From Clostridium cibarium (GTDB taxonomy: Bacteria > Bacillota > Clostridia > Clostridiales > Clostridiaceae): 64,000 nucleotides of DNA. The stretch lies in contig NZ_JACSRA010000009.1 of NCBI RefSeq assembly GCF_014836335.1, positions 62,001-126,000 of the forward strand. The letters are read 5' to 3'. Shown in pieces: positions 43,696 through 52,903 of the stretch (its first letter is position 1; the number at the start of each line of letters is the position of its first letter). Made by a program: the position numbers and the translations under genes. The notes beneath the pieces were generated by a model that searched no databases, was not told where the DNA came from, and saw only the letters and a program-made list of their open reading frames with translations.

Positions 43696-43817
43696 TAGAT
43701 GCTTCTTATTATTTGTCCCAGCACCCGTACAATGCCTACCAATTTATCTCCATCCCAATCTGTTAAGACTGTAGAAGAATTAATCAATGCCTTATACAAT
43801 CTACTTGGATTCTTTAA
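43696..43817 (-). pseudogene. Fragment of a GNAT N-acetyltransferase
   Basis: An open frame of about 40 codons, closed by stops on both sides and lacking a start, reads PSRLYKALINSSTVLTDW then DGDKLVGIVRVLGQIIRS. The pattern LYKALxNSSxVxTxWDGDKLVGxVRVL is the beta-2/beta-3 region typical of YjcF-like GNAT proteins. The acetyl-CoA-binding half is absent. Confidence 0.6.
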
Positions 43818-43919
43818 TTACTAAAATTTTTAACATACTCCAAAAAATTTCAAAAAACCAGATGATGGAGGTATGACACCTTTAGGATATGGATAATATC
43901 TAAAATCTGAAACATAAAA

Positions 43920-43949
43920 TATCGCCAATCACAAAAGTGATTGGCGATA
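43920..43949 (-). terminator. Terminator after the 118-residue secreted protein gene
   Basis: Perfect 13-base stem (arm tatcgccaatcac), AAAA loop, T-rich minus-strand tail. It lies about 63 bases past the stop at 44012. Confidence 0.82.
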
Positions 43950-44011
43950 CTAAGGAGTAATCAAATATTAATTTTACAACTCCTTTTTTATTTTTATTTT
44001 CTTTGACCGAG

Positions 44012-44368
44012 TTATCTATAAGTTACATAATACCTAACTATTTTATAATAGTTACCAGTTCCACCTTCTTCATATTCCTTATGAATTACCGAACTAGTAC
44101 GACTTACTATTCTACCTGCCCTTCTAAGTTCCTTATATCTATCATAGTTTGCTTGATCACTTGATGTATCAGGTGATTCACTAATAAGATCACCATTAGC
44201 TTTATAAAATTTAGCAATATCATAACTAAATGATGAAGTAGAACGTGAAACTGAAATTTTAGTAATATCATTTGTAGTACTAGCAGATACTTTTGTGGAA
44301 ATAAAGCTTGTCCCACAAACAGCAAGACATAGAACCATTGTTAGACCAATTATCTTATTTTTTAACAT
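44012..44368 (-). CDS. Small secreted protein of unknown function
   Basis: 118 residues. Signal peptide about 1-29 (cleavage near VSAS) with a canonical hydrophobic core. The mature 89 residues are rich in Ser, Thr and charged residues, with SSFSYDIAKFYKANGDLIS and a Tyr-rich end NYYKIVRYYVTYR. No cysteine in the mature part, no recognisable domain, and no transporter or immunity gene beside it. The start follows AGGAGTG. It has its own terminator. Real gene by codon pattern and signal peptide; role unknown. Confidence 0.7.
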   Translation of the reverse strand: MLKNKIIGLTMVLCLAVCGTSFISTKVSASTTNDITKISVSRSTSSFSYDIAKFYKANGDLISESPDTSSDQANYDRYKELRRAGRIVSRTSSVIHKEYEEGGTGNYYKIVRYYVTYR

Positions 44369-45045
44369 AATTAAAACACTCCTTTTTTATTTTTACTTGT
44401 CATACATATTTTATATTATTTTTACTTATAAGTAAAAAGCTGTATTTTTTGTTATTTCATTATTTTATTTAAAGAGTCTTTAAAATACGAATTTAACCAA
44501 TTTTTTCTAAATAATACTAGTTCTATCTAGATTCTGTGCCTATTATATGAAACATATCTACTTGGTTTATTAAAAATCTATACTTAATTAGTAAGATAAT
44601 TGTCTTGGAAAATAATTTTCCATAGAAGAGTGTAAAGAAAAGCCTGTTTATGAATAACTCTAAAAATTACCAATCTCATTTAATCATAATATATATCTTA
44701 ACTTTCACGCTTTTCTATAGCCCAATCAATCGATCTCCTAAATCCATTTTCAATATAACTAGGTTTGCTGGCAATTGTCATTCTCAAAACTCCTTCCCCA
44801 CAGCTTCAAAATATAGATCTTCTTTTTTCATATTCTTCCACCATATTTTTTGCATTTTCATTTACTTCACTATTATTTACGTACTTAGCGATGGCCTTTT
44901 GAACAGAAGATTCAATTAATGAAAGTCCTTATGATTAATTGGATGAAATTATAACTTAAATATTTTTTAACATAAAAAAAATAACCCACTAAAATCTAAT
45001 ATTTAGATTTTAGTGGGTTTTATATCTGGTTACCTGCATAGTTTA
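44369..45045. other. Long spacer with possible gene remnants
   Basis: 677 bases without a convincing intact gene. On the minus strand two broken frames look protein-like: one of about 40 codons ending at 44806 (ESSVQKAIAKYVNNSEVNEN, then AKNMVEEYEKRRSIF) and a 27-codon frame from ATG 44781 to 44698 (SKPSYIENGFRRSIDWAIEK). They suggest a frameshifted old gene, family not identified. A perfect terminator stands at 44983-45019. Confidence 0.4.
44983..45019 (-). terminator. Terminator after the 120-residue protein gene
   Basis: Perfect 17-base stem (arm aacccactaaaatctaa), three-base loop, T-rich tails on both strands. 27 bases past the stop at 45046. Confidence 0.85.
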
Positions 45046-45408
45046 TTATTTTATTATTATGCCTTTTACTTCTAACTTTCCAAAAACTAATGTAATCTTT
45101 GACCCTGATTTTATCGTATTCTCAAAATTTTGGAATAGTAATATCCCTGTATATTGATATTTACGGTGCTTTGTTTGTATTGCTCCATACCTAGGAAGTT
45201 TCATTAGATAAAATTTTTTCTTACTTTCTTCATCAACTAAATATATATTCTCTATACCTTTCACCCGATCAGGTCTAGTTATCCTATACCTAATATCAAT
45301 GAAAGCCCCCTCCCCACTTAATTGAGCCTTTATAATATACAGTTTTTCTCTTTTAAATCTATAGGTTAGTAAATACCATATCTTCATTAACCATTGTATA
45401 ATTATCAA
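45046..45408 (-). CDS. Small membrane-anchored protein of unknown function
   Basis: 120 residues from TTG 45408, supported by GCAGGTGG six bases upstream. Residues 1-17 are hydrophobic (MIIIQWLMKIWYLLTYRF), probably an N-terminal anchor; the rest is a basic beta-rich domain (FIDIRYRITRPDRVKGIENIYLVDEESKKKFYLMKLPRYGAIQTKH) ending in GKLEVKGIIIK. No family recognised. It follows the multicopper oxidase gene in the same direction after 103 bases and may be co-transcribed with it. Confidence 0.55.
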   Translation of the reverse strand: MIIIQWLMKIWYLLTYRFKREKLYIIKAQLSGEGAFIDIRYRITRPDRVKGIENIYLVDEESKKKFYLMKLPRYGAIQTKHRKYQYTGILLFQNFENTIKSGSKITLVFGKLEVKGIIIK

Positions 45409-45511
45409 CTAAAACCACCTGCCTAATCAAGGGGCCCTACTTTAAACAGGTACCCCCTACTTTATAAGATCAACATTAAAATTTAATTACAGCAATCATC
45501 TTGCTTATTGT

Positions 45512-47089
45512 TTATTGTAACGTCATTTTCATGACATTTTTTGGTGCATCAGTTTGAATAAAAATTAGCTGACCTCCTGGGTAAACCCCATTGTTTGTAA
45601 CTTTATAGTCATCATGATTATGAGCTGGATAAAACTGTGGGAAAAATTTATCATCACCTTGATTTCCTTGACATATATCAATATAGTTTACTGTATTATA
45701 ATTTGGGCAATTAACTGGTTCTGTAGGAATATCAGCAACTTCCATATCAGCTAATTGTGAGCAAAGTGATGGAATTTTATCTTGAATACTATCTTCGCCT
45801 TTAACAATATACTTTCTGTACACAGGTCTCTTATCTTCAGCTATTAATAGTAAGTCATAAGTCTCTCCCGAACCTATAGTAGCTGTAAATCCCATGTTCT
45901 GCAATTCATGATCCATCTGCTCCATATTGTCCATATAATCCATATCGTCTATATATCCCATTGGGTCATTACGTTCTAAATAATTCAACTTAGTAGCAAT
46001 CTTTAGGAATGGACTTGGGTGAGCATCTTTACCCACAACTGTAAAATGCCATCCGTGAATGTGCCAAGGAACAACCTGATAACCTAGATTAATCATCCTT
46101 AATAAGAACTTTTCATTTGTTGATATATGAACGTATGATTCATAATTAATTTGTGTCAAATTTGAATTACTTCCTGAGGACGGTGTTTGAGGATGTGGAA
46201 GTAATGTGTCTGGGAAGGCACGGCCATTGACAAGCCAATAATCTGGTTTAAAATTCACTGCATTGAAAGGATTATTTGGATCCGGTTTCCATACCGCATC
46301 ATGCCATACAGAATCAATATCCGATAACAACATTACATACTCTTTATCAAAATAGGTGTTTATATCATTATAGGCAAAGTTTCTATTAGTAGCAGTTATT
46401 GGAATCTGACATTGATGCTCACGATGTAAATACCATCTTCCCTTTTGATCTTGAGTAATACCTGCTTTTTCTAGACTTTTCTTTGAAGGATAGACAACTA
46501 ATGCTCCATACATCCCCATCTGGACGTGCTCAGAAGCCTCTACATGACAATGATACATTTGAGTTCCTGGATGTTCAGGTTCAAAGAAATAGGTTGCATT
46601 AGGAGGCTCTTCTGTGGGCTTCATCCACATTGGTACTGCAAATGATGCCTCTGGAAACCCATCTAGTTGTGTTGCTACATGTGCACCATGAAGATGCACA
46701 GTATGTGGGTCCATAAGATCAGGTCTACACTTCATACCTAGATTAATAAGTGTAATATAAATTCTGTCTCCAACTTCCCCCCAAATCATAGGAGCTGGTA
46801 TTGTCCCAGTACCTCTTAAATTGAATAAATCTTGCCATTTTCTAGAATCCTTCCAATTAAGTTCAGGGTTTTCATACTGTACATTACCTTCATCTATAAC
46901 CTTATAAAGTCCACCAATAAAACTAAAAACATAAACTTTTTTTCTATCTTCAGAGCACGGACACTGCGGATCAGTGCACGGATTATCTGCACTAGTGCAT
47001 GGATTAGGTGTATTACTGCACAAATCAGGTCCATTTGGTAAACAAATAAAACCATCTGTTGCTAGTAAAACATAGTGCCTTATTGCCAT
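45512..47089 (-). CDS. Multicopper oxidase with type 1 copper cysteine in the second HxH motif
   Basis: 525 residues, no signal peptide. After a cysteine-rich N-terminal segment (C16, C24, C31, C38, C43, C45) come four copper motifs: HTVHLHGAH (H132, H134), YHCHVEASEHVQMGM (H180, C181, H182, H188, M191/M193), PWHIHGWHF (H343, H345) and PAHNHDDY (H490, H492). Together these supply eight histidines of a trinuclear site plus one type 1 site. In normal three-domain laccases the Cys is in the fourth motif; here it is in the second, as in MnxG-like and two-domain oxidases. It would oxidise a metal or phenolic substrate with O2, odd for an anaerobe; a spore role is possible. Start follows AAGGAGATG. 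Confidence 0.87.
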   Translation of the reverse strand: MAIRHYVLLATDGFICLPNGPDLCSNTPNPCTSADNPCTDPQCPCSEDRKKVYVFSFIGGLYKVIDEGNVQYENPELNWKDSRKWQDLFNLRGTGTIPAPMIWGEVGDRIYITLINLGMKCRPDLMDPHTVHLHGAHVATQLDGFPEASFAVPMWMKPTEEPPNATYFFEPEHPGTQMYHCHVEASEHVQMGMYGALVVYPSKKSLEKAGITQDQKGRWYLHREHQCQIPITATNRNFAYNDINTYFDKEYVMLLSDIDSVWHDAVWKPDPNNPFNAVNFKPDYWLVNGRAFPDTLLPHPQTPSSGSNSNLTQINYESYVHISTNEKFLLRMINLGYQVVPWHIHGWHFTVVGKDAHPSPFLKIATKLNYLERNDPMGYIDDMDYMDNMEQMDHELQNMGFTATIGSGETYDLLLIAEDKRPVYRKYIVKGEDSIQDKIPSLCSQLADMEVADIPTEPVNCPNYNTVNYIDICQGNQGDDKFFPQFYPAHNHDDYKVTNNGVYPGGQLIFIQTDAPKNVMKMTLQ

Positions 47090-47415
47090 ATATATACATC
47101 TCCTTGTGTAAAAACAAACTTTATCTTTTGACTCAATATATAATATGATTATTAAATACTTTAGGTTACTTCCAGGAATTAAACAAATATAAAATAGCAG
47201 CTTCCAATAAATACTTCATACATTTCGTTTTCTATCAGTGTTACGATATATCACCTTCATAATGTCGACGAAAATATAAGAAGAATATAAATTAATTTTG
47301 CTATATTTTACCGAAATTCTATCATCTTTAAAAAGATAAAAAACTTAGGGGATATATCAAGATAACCTTTTGATACATCCCCTTATTATAATTATATTCT
47401 ACTATACTATCTAAA
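47090..47415. other. Spacer upstream of the multicopper oxidase gene
   Basis: 326 bases without a gene. It holds the oxidase promoter (not resolved by eye) and, at 47347-47383, the terminator of the symporter gene. Nothing else recognised. Confidence 0.4.
47347..47383 (-). terminator. Terminator of the symporter gene
   Basis: Stem of 14 bases with one mismatch (aggggatatatcaa / ttgatacatcccct), nine-base loop, about 33 bases past the stop at 47416. Confidence 0.75.
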
Positions 47416-49149
47416 TTAACATGAAACTTCATCTGAGTTTTTGTAATCTAACTCCACATCAGAATCCTTTTTACACTTCCATGCCTTCACAACCTTTACC
47501 AATGCATACAATACTGCTGCAACTAATGCTATAGGTATCAATGTTTTAACTCCTATTCCATTTTCACTTGCAAATCCTAATTTTGAACAAACTATATACA
47601 TTGATACCATTAAGAATAATACAACTCCACAAGCTTCATAACGATATTTCCATGGTTTTATATCTACAACTTTATTGTCTCTTAATATATATTCTTCATC
47701 TCTTGGTTTGATTTTACCAATAACAAGCATAATTATACAGCTGATTACAAATAAAATAGCTAATTGATAAAGATAATGTATATCTGGTTTTATTACTAAT
47801 TGAAGTGTTCCATAAGTTAGTACAAATAATACTATAGATACCTTTGCTGCTATTGCTGGAACTTTTTTTGTCACATAACCTATAAAGACTATTGTAAATA
47901 TAGGAACATTGAAAAACCCATTTACTGTTTGTAAATACTCAAATAAGCCTTGTGGTGCATACATTATAAATGGCGCTATAGTCATAGAGATTATGGCTAA
48001 AACAAGACCAAACTGCTTACCTTTTGATATAATTTCTTTATCAGATTTTCCTTTTCCCAATATAGGACTATATACATTTAATGCAAATAAAGTTGATGCA
48101 CTATTTAGGACCCCATTAAATACACTTAATACTGATCCAAACATAGCTGCTGCAAAGAAACCAATTAAAGGTTTTGGTAAAACTTCATTTACTAGTTTTG
48201 AATATAAAAGATCTGGATTTTCAATTCCTGATCCATATACATTAAAAGCTATAATTCCAGGTATTATAACTATTAAAGGCGTTAATACTTTTAAAAGCCC
48301 TGCAAAGATTATTCCTTTTTGACCTTCTGCTAAATTTTTAGCAGCTAATGCTCTTTGTATAATTGCTTGGTCTGTTCCCCAGTAATAAAGATTAACTAAA
48401 ATCATTCCTGTAAATATAGTTCCAAAAGGTATAGGATCATGTGATGTTCCTATAGCATTGAACTTATCCGAATTATTCACTAACATATTTGATAATCCTG
48501 TAGAAAAGCTACCATGCCCCAAATATATTAATCCAAATACAGGAACCATTAATCCACCAATAGCTAGTCCTATACCATTTAATGTATCAGATACTGCAAC
48601 TGCTTTTAAGCCTCCAAGTATAGCATAAATAAATCCTATTATACCTATAACCCAAACCATAATCCAAACACTAGCTGTATAGCTTATTCCAAACATTTCT
48701 TGTACGTTAAAGATTTGTGCTAGTGCAATAGCTCCTGAATAAAGAGTTATTGGAAGTAAATTTGAAACATATCCTAATAAAAATAATAATGAAACTATCT
48801 TTTTAACTCCTGAATCAAAACGTTCTTCAAGAAAATCTGGTACAGTTGTAATACCTTGCTTCAAATATCTTGGAAGTAAGAATAAAGCTACAATTACAAG
48901 AGTAACCCCGGAACCGACTTCCCATCCCATAACACTCATATTACTACTATATGCCTGAGCACTCATCCCTACAAAATTAGATGCACTTAAATTCGTAAGA
49001 AGTAAAGATGCTCCTATTACTCCTCCTGTTAAACTACGTCCTCCTAAGAAATAAGAATCCTTCGAGTTATTTTTTTGTCCTTTTAACTTACGATAAGTAA
49101 TTGTTGCTACTAATATAATACAAAATAAAAACGAAATAATGGTTAACAT
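47416..49149 (-). CDS. Sodium:solute symporter (SSS family, sugar type)
   Basis: 577 residues, about 13-14 helices. The SSS family pattern is clear: SYFLGGRSLTGGVIGASLLLTNLSASNFVGMSAQAY, GWEVGSGVTLV, YAILGGLKAVAVSDTLNGIGL (family signature), YYWGTDQAIIQRALAAKNLAEGQKG, and FGSVLSVFNGVLNSASTLFALNVY. The W-G-TDQ block is typical of SglT/YidK sugar symporters. It imports a sugar with Na+. It diverges from a kinase/regulator/arabinose-like-binding-protein unit (49479-53911), which probably controls it. Start at ATG 49149 with AAAGGAGAAAAAAC ahead. Confidence 0.9.
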   Translation of the reverse strand: MLTIISFLFCIILVATITYRKLKGQKNNSKDSYFLGGRSLTGGVIGASLLLTNLSASNFVGMSAQAYSSNMSVMGWEVGSGVTLVIVALFLLPRYLKQGITTVPDFLEERFDSGVKKIVSLLFLLGYVSNLLPITLYSGAIALAQIFNVQEMFGISYTASVWIMVWVIGIIGFIYAILGGLKAVAVSDTLNGIGLAIGGLMVPVFGLIYLGHGSFSTGLSNMLVNNSDKFNAIGTSHDPIPFGTIFTGMILVNLYYWGTDQAIIQRALAAKNLAEGQKGIIFAGLLKVLTPLIVIIPGIIAFNVYGSGIENPDLLYSKLVNEVLPKPLIGFFAAAMFGSVLSVFNGVLNSASTLFALNVYSPILGKGKSDKEIISKGKQFGLVLAIISMTIAPFIMYAPQGLFEYLQTVNGFFNVPIFTIVFIGYVTKKVPAIAAKVSIVLFVLTYGTLQLVIKPDIHYLYQLAILFVISCIIMLVIGKIKPRDEEYILRDNKVVDIKPWKYRYEACGVVLFLMVSMYIVCSKLGFASENGIGVKTLIPIALVAAVLYALVKVVKAWKCKKDSDVELDYKNSDEVSC

Positions 49150-49478
49150 GTTTTTTCTCCTTTTTAATTAATGAATATTATTACATACCATAACGTTTAC
49201 TTATTATCTAGAATAAAGCTATGGATATAAAACAATAACATCCTCGTAAACTACAGGATGTTATTGTTTTCTGTAACCGTTAATCATATTATATTGAAAT
49301 CGTTATATTATAAAAATCTTAATTATTAACTTTTCTTATAAAATATTAACTTAATACTTAATTTAATTTTAAATTTGAAAAATCACATAGACTCCTACAA
49401 CTACTTCTCCTATGCAAACTTCATTTTTACTTTGAAATCGCTTAACCTTAGTGCTATAATTGCCTAAGGTGATAATTA
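49150..49478. promoter_or_regulatory. Divergent control region of symporter and sensor unit
   Basis: 329 bases without a gene. It must hold both promoters. A perfect hairpin (49230-49269) lies between them. A+T-rich direct words (ttataaaat/attaacttaatact) from 49310 to 49375 could include YesN-type binding sites, but no clear repeat was established. Confidence 0.45.
49230..49269. terminator. Terminator-like hairpin inside a divergent promoter region
   Basis: Perfect 15-base stem (49230-49244 and 49255-49269, arm aaacaataacatcct), ten-base loop, T-rich tails on both sides. Since both flanking genes point away, it is either an attenuator in the symporter leader (about 80 bases before its start) or the end of a short transcript. 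Confidence 0.6.
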
Positions 49479-51209
49479 ATGAAGATAAAAAGAGTAAGAA
49501 ATAGGATAACTATATATTTTTCCATAATAATATTTAGCCTTACAGTAGCCATTACATCATCCATAAGCTCTATATTTTCAAAAGAAATAATTAAGCAATA
49601 TAATAATGTTGCAACAGAAAAAATAACTGTAATCTCTAAAACACTTAATGAAAATTTAGATTTTATACGGCATGATTCTTATATGATTGAAAACGATAAG
49701 ACTGTTTATGATTTTATGTCTAAGGTTAACAAAAATAAATACATTGATTCAACAACTAATACTGAATTTTTGAGTTCTCTATCAGACTATTGCAAACGGA
49801 GTAACTATATAACTTCCGTTATTCCTTTAACGACTGATAAAAAAATAATGGATCCTCTTTATTCACAATATCCTTATAGTGATTTAATTTATGGAAATAA
49901 GGAGTTTGATAATTTTATAGAAAGTAACTATTCAAACAAATTCTCATCTCCCAATACTTTTCCATTTAATTATGTAGATCCTGATTATGATAAAAAAACA
50001 ACCATAACTTATTTTTCTAGATATTTAGATAAAGAAAATTACTTTCTCATAGGCTACCTTATGCTCAACATAAAGAAAAAAAGTTTATTTACAAATATAG
50101 ATGACTATTGTACTGGTGTCTTTGATAGTACTTTTATTGTTGATAAGAACGGAAGTTTAATATATAAGATAGGAAATATGGATTATGATAAAACGATGCT
50201 AGAAAAAGTTAATGATGATACTTTGAAAGTAAACGATACAAAATATATTGAATTTAATAGTGTTATAGAAGCATATCCAGAATGGAGAGTAATCGGATTA
50301 ATTTCTTTAGATTCTCTAACTAAAAACCTAAATGCTATTAAAGTACTAATTTATTGTATAGGTATATTTAGTATCATAATTGTAATCATTATCAGTCATA
50401 TTACATCAAAAAAAATAACAGATCCTATACATGCTATTACAAAAGCAATGAATAGATTTGAAAATGGTGAATGGCCCGACAAGTTAGAAGTTAACACTGA
50501 GGATGAACTTAAATATCTTGTAAACAATTTCAACAAGATGATTTATAATATGAAAGACTTGATTAACCAAATATATAAGGAAGAGGAAGAAAACAAAAAA
50601 CTTGAAGTAGAATCTGTGAAAACTCAGCTAGATTTATTACAATCACAGATAAATCCTCATTTTATACATAATACACTTAATACAATAAATTATTTAGCCA
50701 TAAAAAATAATCAAGGAGAGATAAGAGAACTTATTCAATCCTTTAACAGTCTCTTAAGACAAAGTATATCTACAAGCAAAAAACTTATAACTTTAAAAGA
50801 AGAGGTAACCTGCACGAAAAATTATTTAAACATACAAAAATATAGATATGGAGACATAGTTAGATTAGTGTGTAATATACCTGAAGAATTAAGTAACTGT
50901 TTAATACCAAAACTGATACTTCAACCTCTTATTGAAAATTCTCTTTATCATGGAATAGTACCTAAAGGCTCATCTGGTACTATTAGAATAGACATATTGG
51001 CAAAAGTAGAGTTTATAACCATAAGAGTCATAGATGATGGTGTTGGATTTAGCAAAGAAAAATCCTCTCATAGAGGTTCTAATGGTATTAGTTTAGATAA
51101 CATAAGAGAAAGACTAAGACTATATTTTGGAAATGAATATAATTTAAATGTATATAGCAAAAGTGGAATTGGGACTTGTATAGAATTTAACATTCCGTAT
51201 ATTTATTAG
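49479..51209 (+). CDS. YesM/LytS-type sensor histidine kinase
   Basis: 576 residues. Helix about 9-30, outer sensor domain 35-285, second helix about 287-310 (VLIYCIGIFSIIIVIIISHIT), HAMP domain 312-365, His_kinase domain with H394 in LQSQINPHFIHNTLNTINYLA, and HATPase domain (LILQPLIENSLYHG, DDGVGF, NGISLDNIRERLRLYFG). First gene of kinase - regulator - sugar-binding protein. The outer domain is expected to contact the membrane-bound sugar-binding protein encoded third. Start follows AAGGTGATAATTA. Confidence 0.92.
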   Translation: MKIKRVRNRITIYFSIIIFSLTVAITSSISSIFSKEIIKQYNNVATEKITVISKTLNENLDFIRHDSYMIENDKTVYDFMSKVNKNKYIDSTTNTEFLSSLSDYCKRSNYITSVIPLTTDKKIMDPLYSQYPYSDLIYGNKEFDNFIESNYSNKFSSPNTFPFNYVDPDYDKKTTITYFSRYLDKENYFLIGYLMLNIKKKSLFTNIDDYCTGVFDSTFIVDKNGSLIYKIGNMDYDKTMLEKVNDDTLKVNDTKYIEFNSVIEAYPEWRVIGLISLDSLTKNLNAIKVLIYCIGIFSIIIVIIISHITSKKITDPIHAITKAMNRFENGEWPDKLEVNTEDELKYLVNNFNKMIYNMKDLINQIYKEEEENKKLEVESVKTQLDLLQSQINPHFIHNTLNTINYLAIKNNQGEIRELIQSFNSLLRQSISTSKKLITLKEEVTCTKNYLNIQKYRYGDIVRLVCNIPEELSNCLIPKLILQPLIENSLYHGIVPKGSSGTIRIDILAKVEFITIRVIDDGVGFSKEKSSHRGSNGISLDNIRERLRLYFGNEYNLNVYSKSGIGTCIEFNIPYIY

Positions 51210-51235
51210 AAATACTACTTAAGGAGAATAACAAT

Positions 51236-52864
51236 ATGTACAAGGTAATGATTGTCGATGATGAAATACCAGCACGTGAAATTCTTTCCTATATAATAAA
51301 TTGGGAAGATACTGATTTTAAAATAGTATCTAGTGCTTCAAATGGTAAAGAAGCGCTTAACAACTATTCTAATATAAACCCTGATCTTATAATTACAGAC
51401 ATACAAATGCCTATTATGGATGGCTTAGATTTAATAGAAGAAATACAAAAGATAAATAAATCTCAAAAATTTTTAATACTTAGCTGTTATGAAGATTTTA
51501 CTTACGCTCAAAGGGCTATGAAAATGGGAATAACAGATTATTTAATAAAAGATTTAATATCTCCTAATGATTTATACGGTATATTGGCAAAAACAAAAAC
51601 TGACCTTGATAATATAAATGTCAAAAAAACTGAAATTAGAAAAGAACATAAACTCTTGAATTTTTTTAGAGAAAACAAGGATGTAGCTCTTAGAAAACTT
51701 ATATTTAATGATATAAATGAAGATGATGGTCTAAGTCTTATTGAAAACCTTAACCTTAATTTAAACGGAAAACTTTTCGCCCTATTTTTCATTCAAATAG
51801 ATAACTTTTTTAAGTATATAAACAATGAAGAGTTTTGTACAAAAACTCTTAAAGAAATTATTAAAACTTTTTATGAAGTTATGGACGAGCTTAATATTGG
51901 TGAATGTTTTTATAGTGAAAATGGAGAATTTACAGCTATCGTACGCTTAACTCCAACAGCTAGTGAAGCTGACATAATAAATCAATGTTATTCTTTAGCA
52001 CAAGAAATACGAAGGAGAATTTCTCTGATACATAATGTTAGTTTAACCATAAGTATAAGTTCTACCTTTAAAAAACCTTTTGGAATAAAAAAGTATTGGG
52101 ATGAAGTATTTAAACTTTCTAAAATGAAGGTATTCCTTGGAAATGGAACTATAATTTTAAATAATACCTTTGTTAAAGGTCTAAACTTAGATAGTAATAC
52201 TTTAAGTAAAAGGATTAATTCTATTTCTGCAGCTATTGAACAAAACCATATAGAAAGCTTAAATTTAGAACTAACCCATTTATATGACAAAGACATAAGA
52301 GGATTTATGCAGTTTAATTATCTTAATTATATAAACTCCTCTCTTTTAGATTTGATAATAAAAACTTGTAACAGGTATTCCATAGAATATAAAGATATTT
52401 TTTCAACTTCGTATATACCTATGGAAATCCTATCAACAAAGGAAACTATTGAAGAAATGAGAAGTTGGTTTATTGAAATTTTTACTAAAATAATTAATTA
52501 TAAAACAAACAATTTTTTCAAAAATAAATACAGCAAAAAAGTATCAGATTGTATAAATTACATAAATAAAAACTTATATAATCCTTCACTAAGCCTAACA
52601 GATATAGCTACAAATATTAATGTTCATAAGGTTTATTTATGTAGGATATTTAAAGAAGAAACAGGTGAAAATGTAACACAGTATATTCTAAAAGCTAGAA
52701 TAGAAAAATCTAAAGAAATAATATTATCCACTAATTACAAACTTTACGAAGTATCAGCTAAACTTGGCTTCAGTAGTCCTCAACAATTTAGTATACTTTT
52801 CAAAAAAGTTACAGGTATTACACCAAACCAATTTAGAGACTCCACCTTCGAAAATCATAATTAA
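51236..52864 (+). CDS. YesN-type response regulator with AraC domain
   Basis: 542 residues. Receiver 1-120: D8/D9, phospho-acceptor D55 in LIITDIQMPIMDGL. The usual switch-region lysine context is YLIKDLISPND. A long central region (about 130-430) of degenerate GGDEF-like character follows, then the AraC DNA-binding pair: LSLTDIATNINVHKVYLCRIFKEETGENVTQYI and LYEVSAKLGFSSPQQFSILFKKVTGITPNQFR. It lies 26 bases after the kinase and 18-39 bases before the binding-protein gene. Probable target: the divergent sodium:sugar symporter. Confidence 0.92.
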   Translation: MYKVMIVDDEIPAREILSYIINWEDTDFKIVSSASNGKEALNNYSNINPDLIITDIQMPIMDGLDLIEEIQKINKSQKFLILSCYEDFTYAQRAMKMGITDYLIKDLISPNDLYGILAKTKTDLDNINVKKTEIRKEHKLLNFFRENKDVALRKLIFNDINEDDGLSLIENLNLNLNGKLFALFFIQIDNFFKYINNEEFCTKTLKEIIKTFYEVMDELNIGECFYSENGEFTAIVRLTPTASEADIINQCYSLAQEIRRRISLIHNVSLTISISSTFKKPFGIKKYWDEVFKLSKMKVFLGNGTIILNNTFVKGLNLDSNTLSKRINSISAAIEQNHIESLNLELTHLYDKDIRGFMQFNYLNYINSSLLDLIIKTCNRYSIEYKDIFSTSYIPMEILSTKETIEEMRSWFIEIFTKIINYKTNNFFKNKYSKKVSDCINYINKNLYNPSLSLTDIATNINVHKVYLCRIFKEETGENVTQYILKARIEKSKEIILSTNYKLYEVSAKLGFSSPQQFSILFKKVTGITPNQFRDSTFENHN

Positions 52865-52903
52865 TTTTATATTTCTAAACTAATGAAAGGAATTTATATT
52901 GAC

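Larger units (their letters stand above)
43383..44011. other. Spacer with decayed genes
   Basis: 629 bases without an intact gene. It contains the promoter region of the hydrolase gene, an imperfect hairpin at about 43577-43617 related to the perfect one at 33126-33162, a broken GNAT acetyltransferase fragment (43696-43817), and a terminator at 43920-43949. Confidence 0.6.

Noticed and set aside
44107-44325. Alternative minus-strand frame inside the small secreted protein gene
   Set aside because: No signal peptide or ribosome site. The overlapping 44012-44368 frame has both, so this is a shadow.
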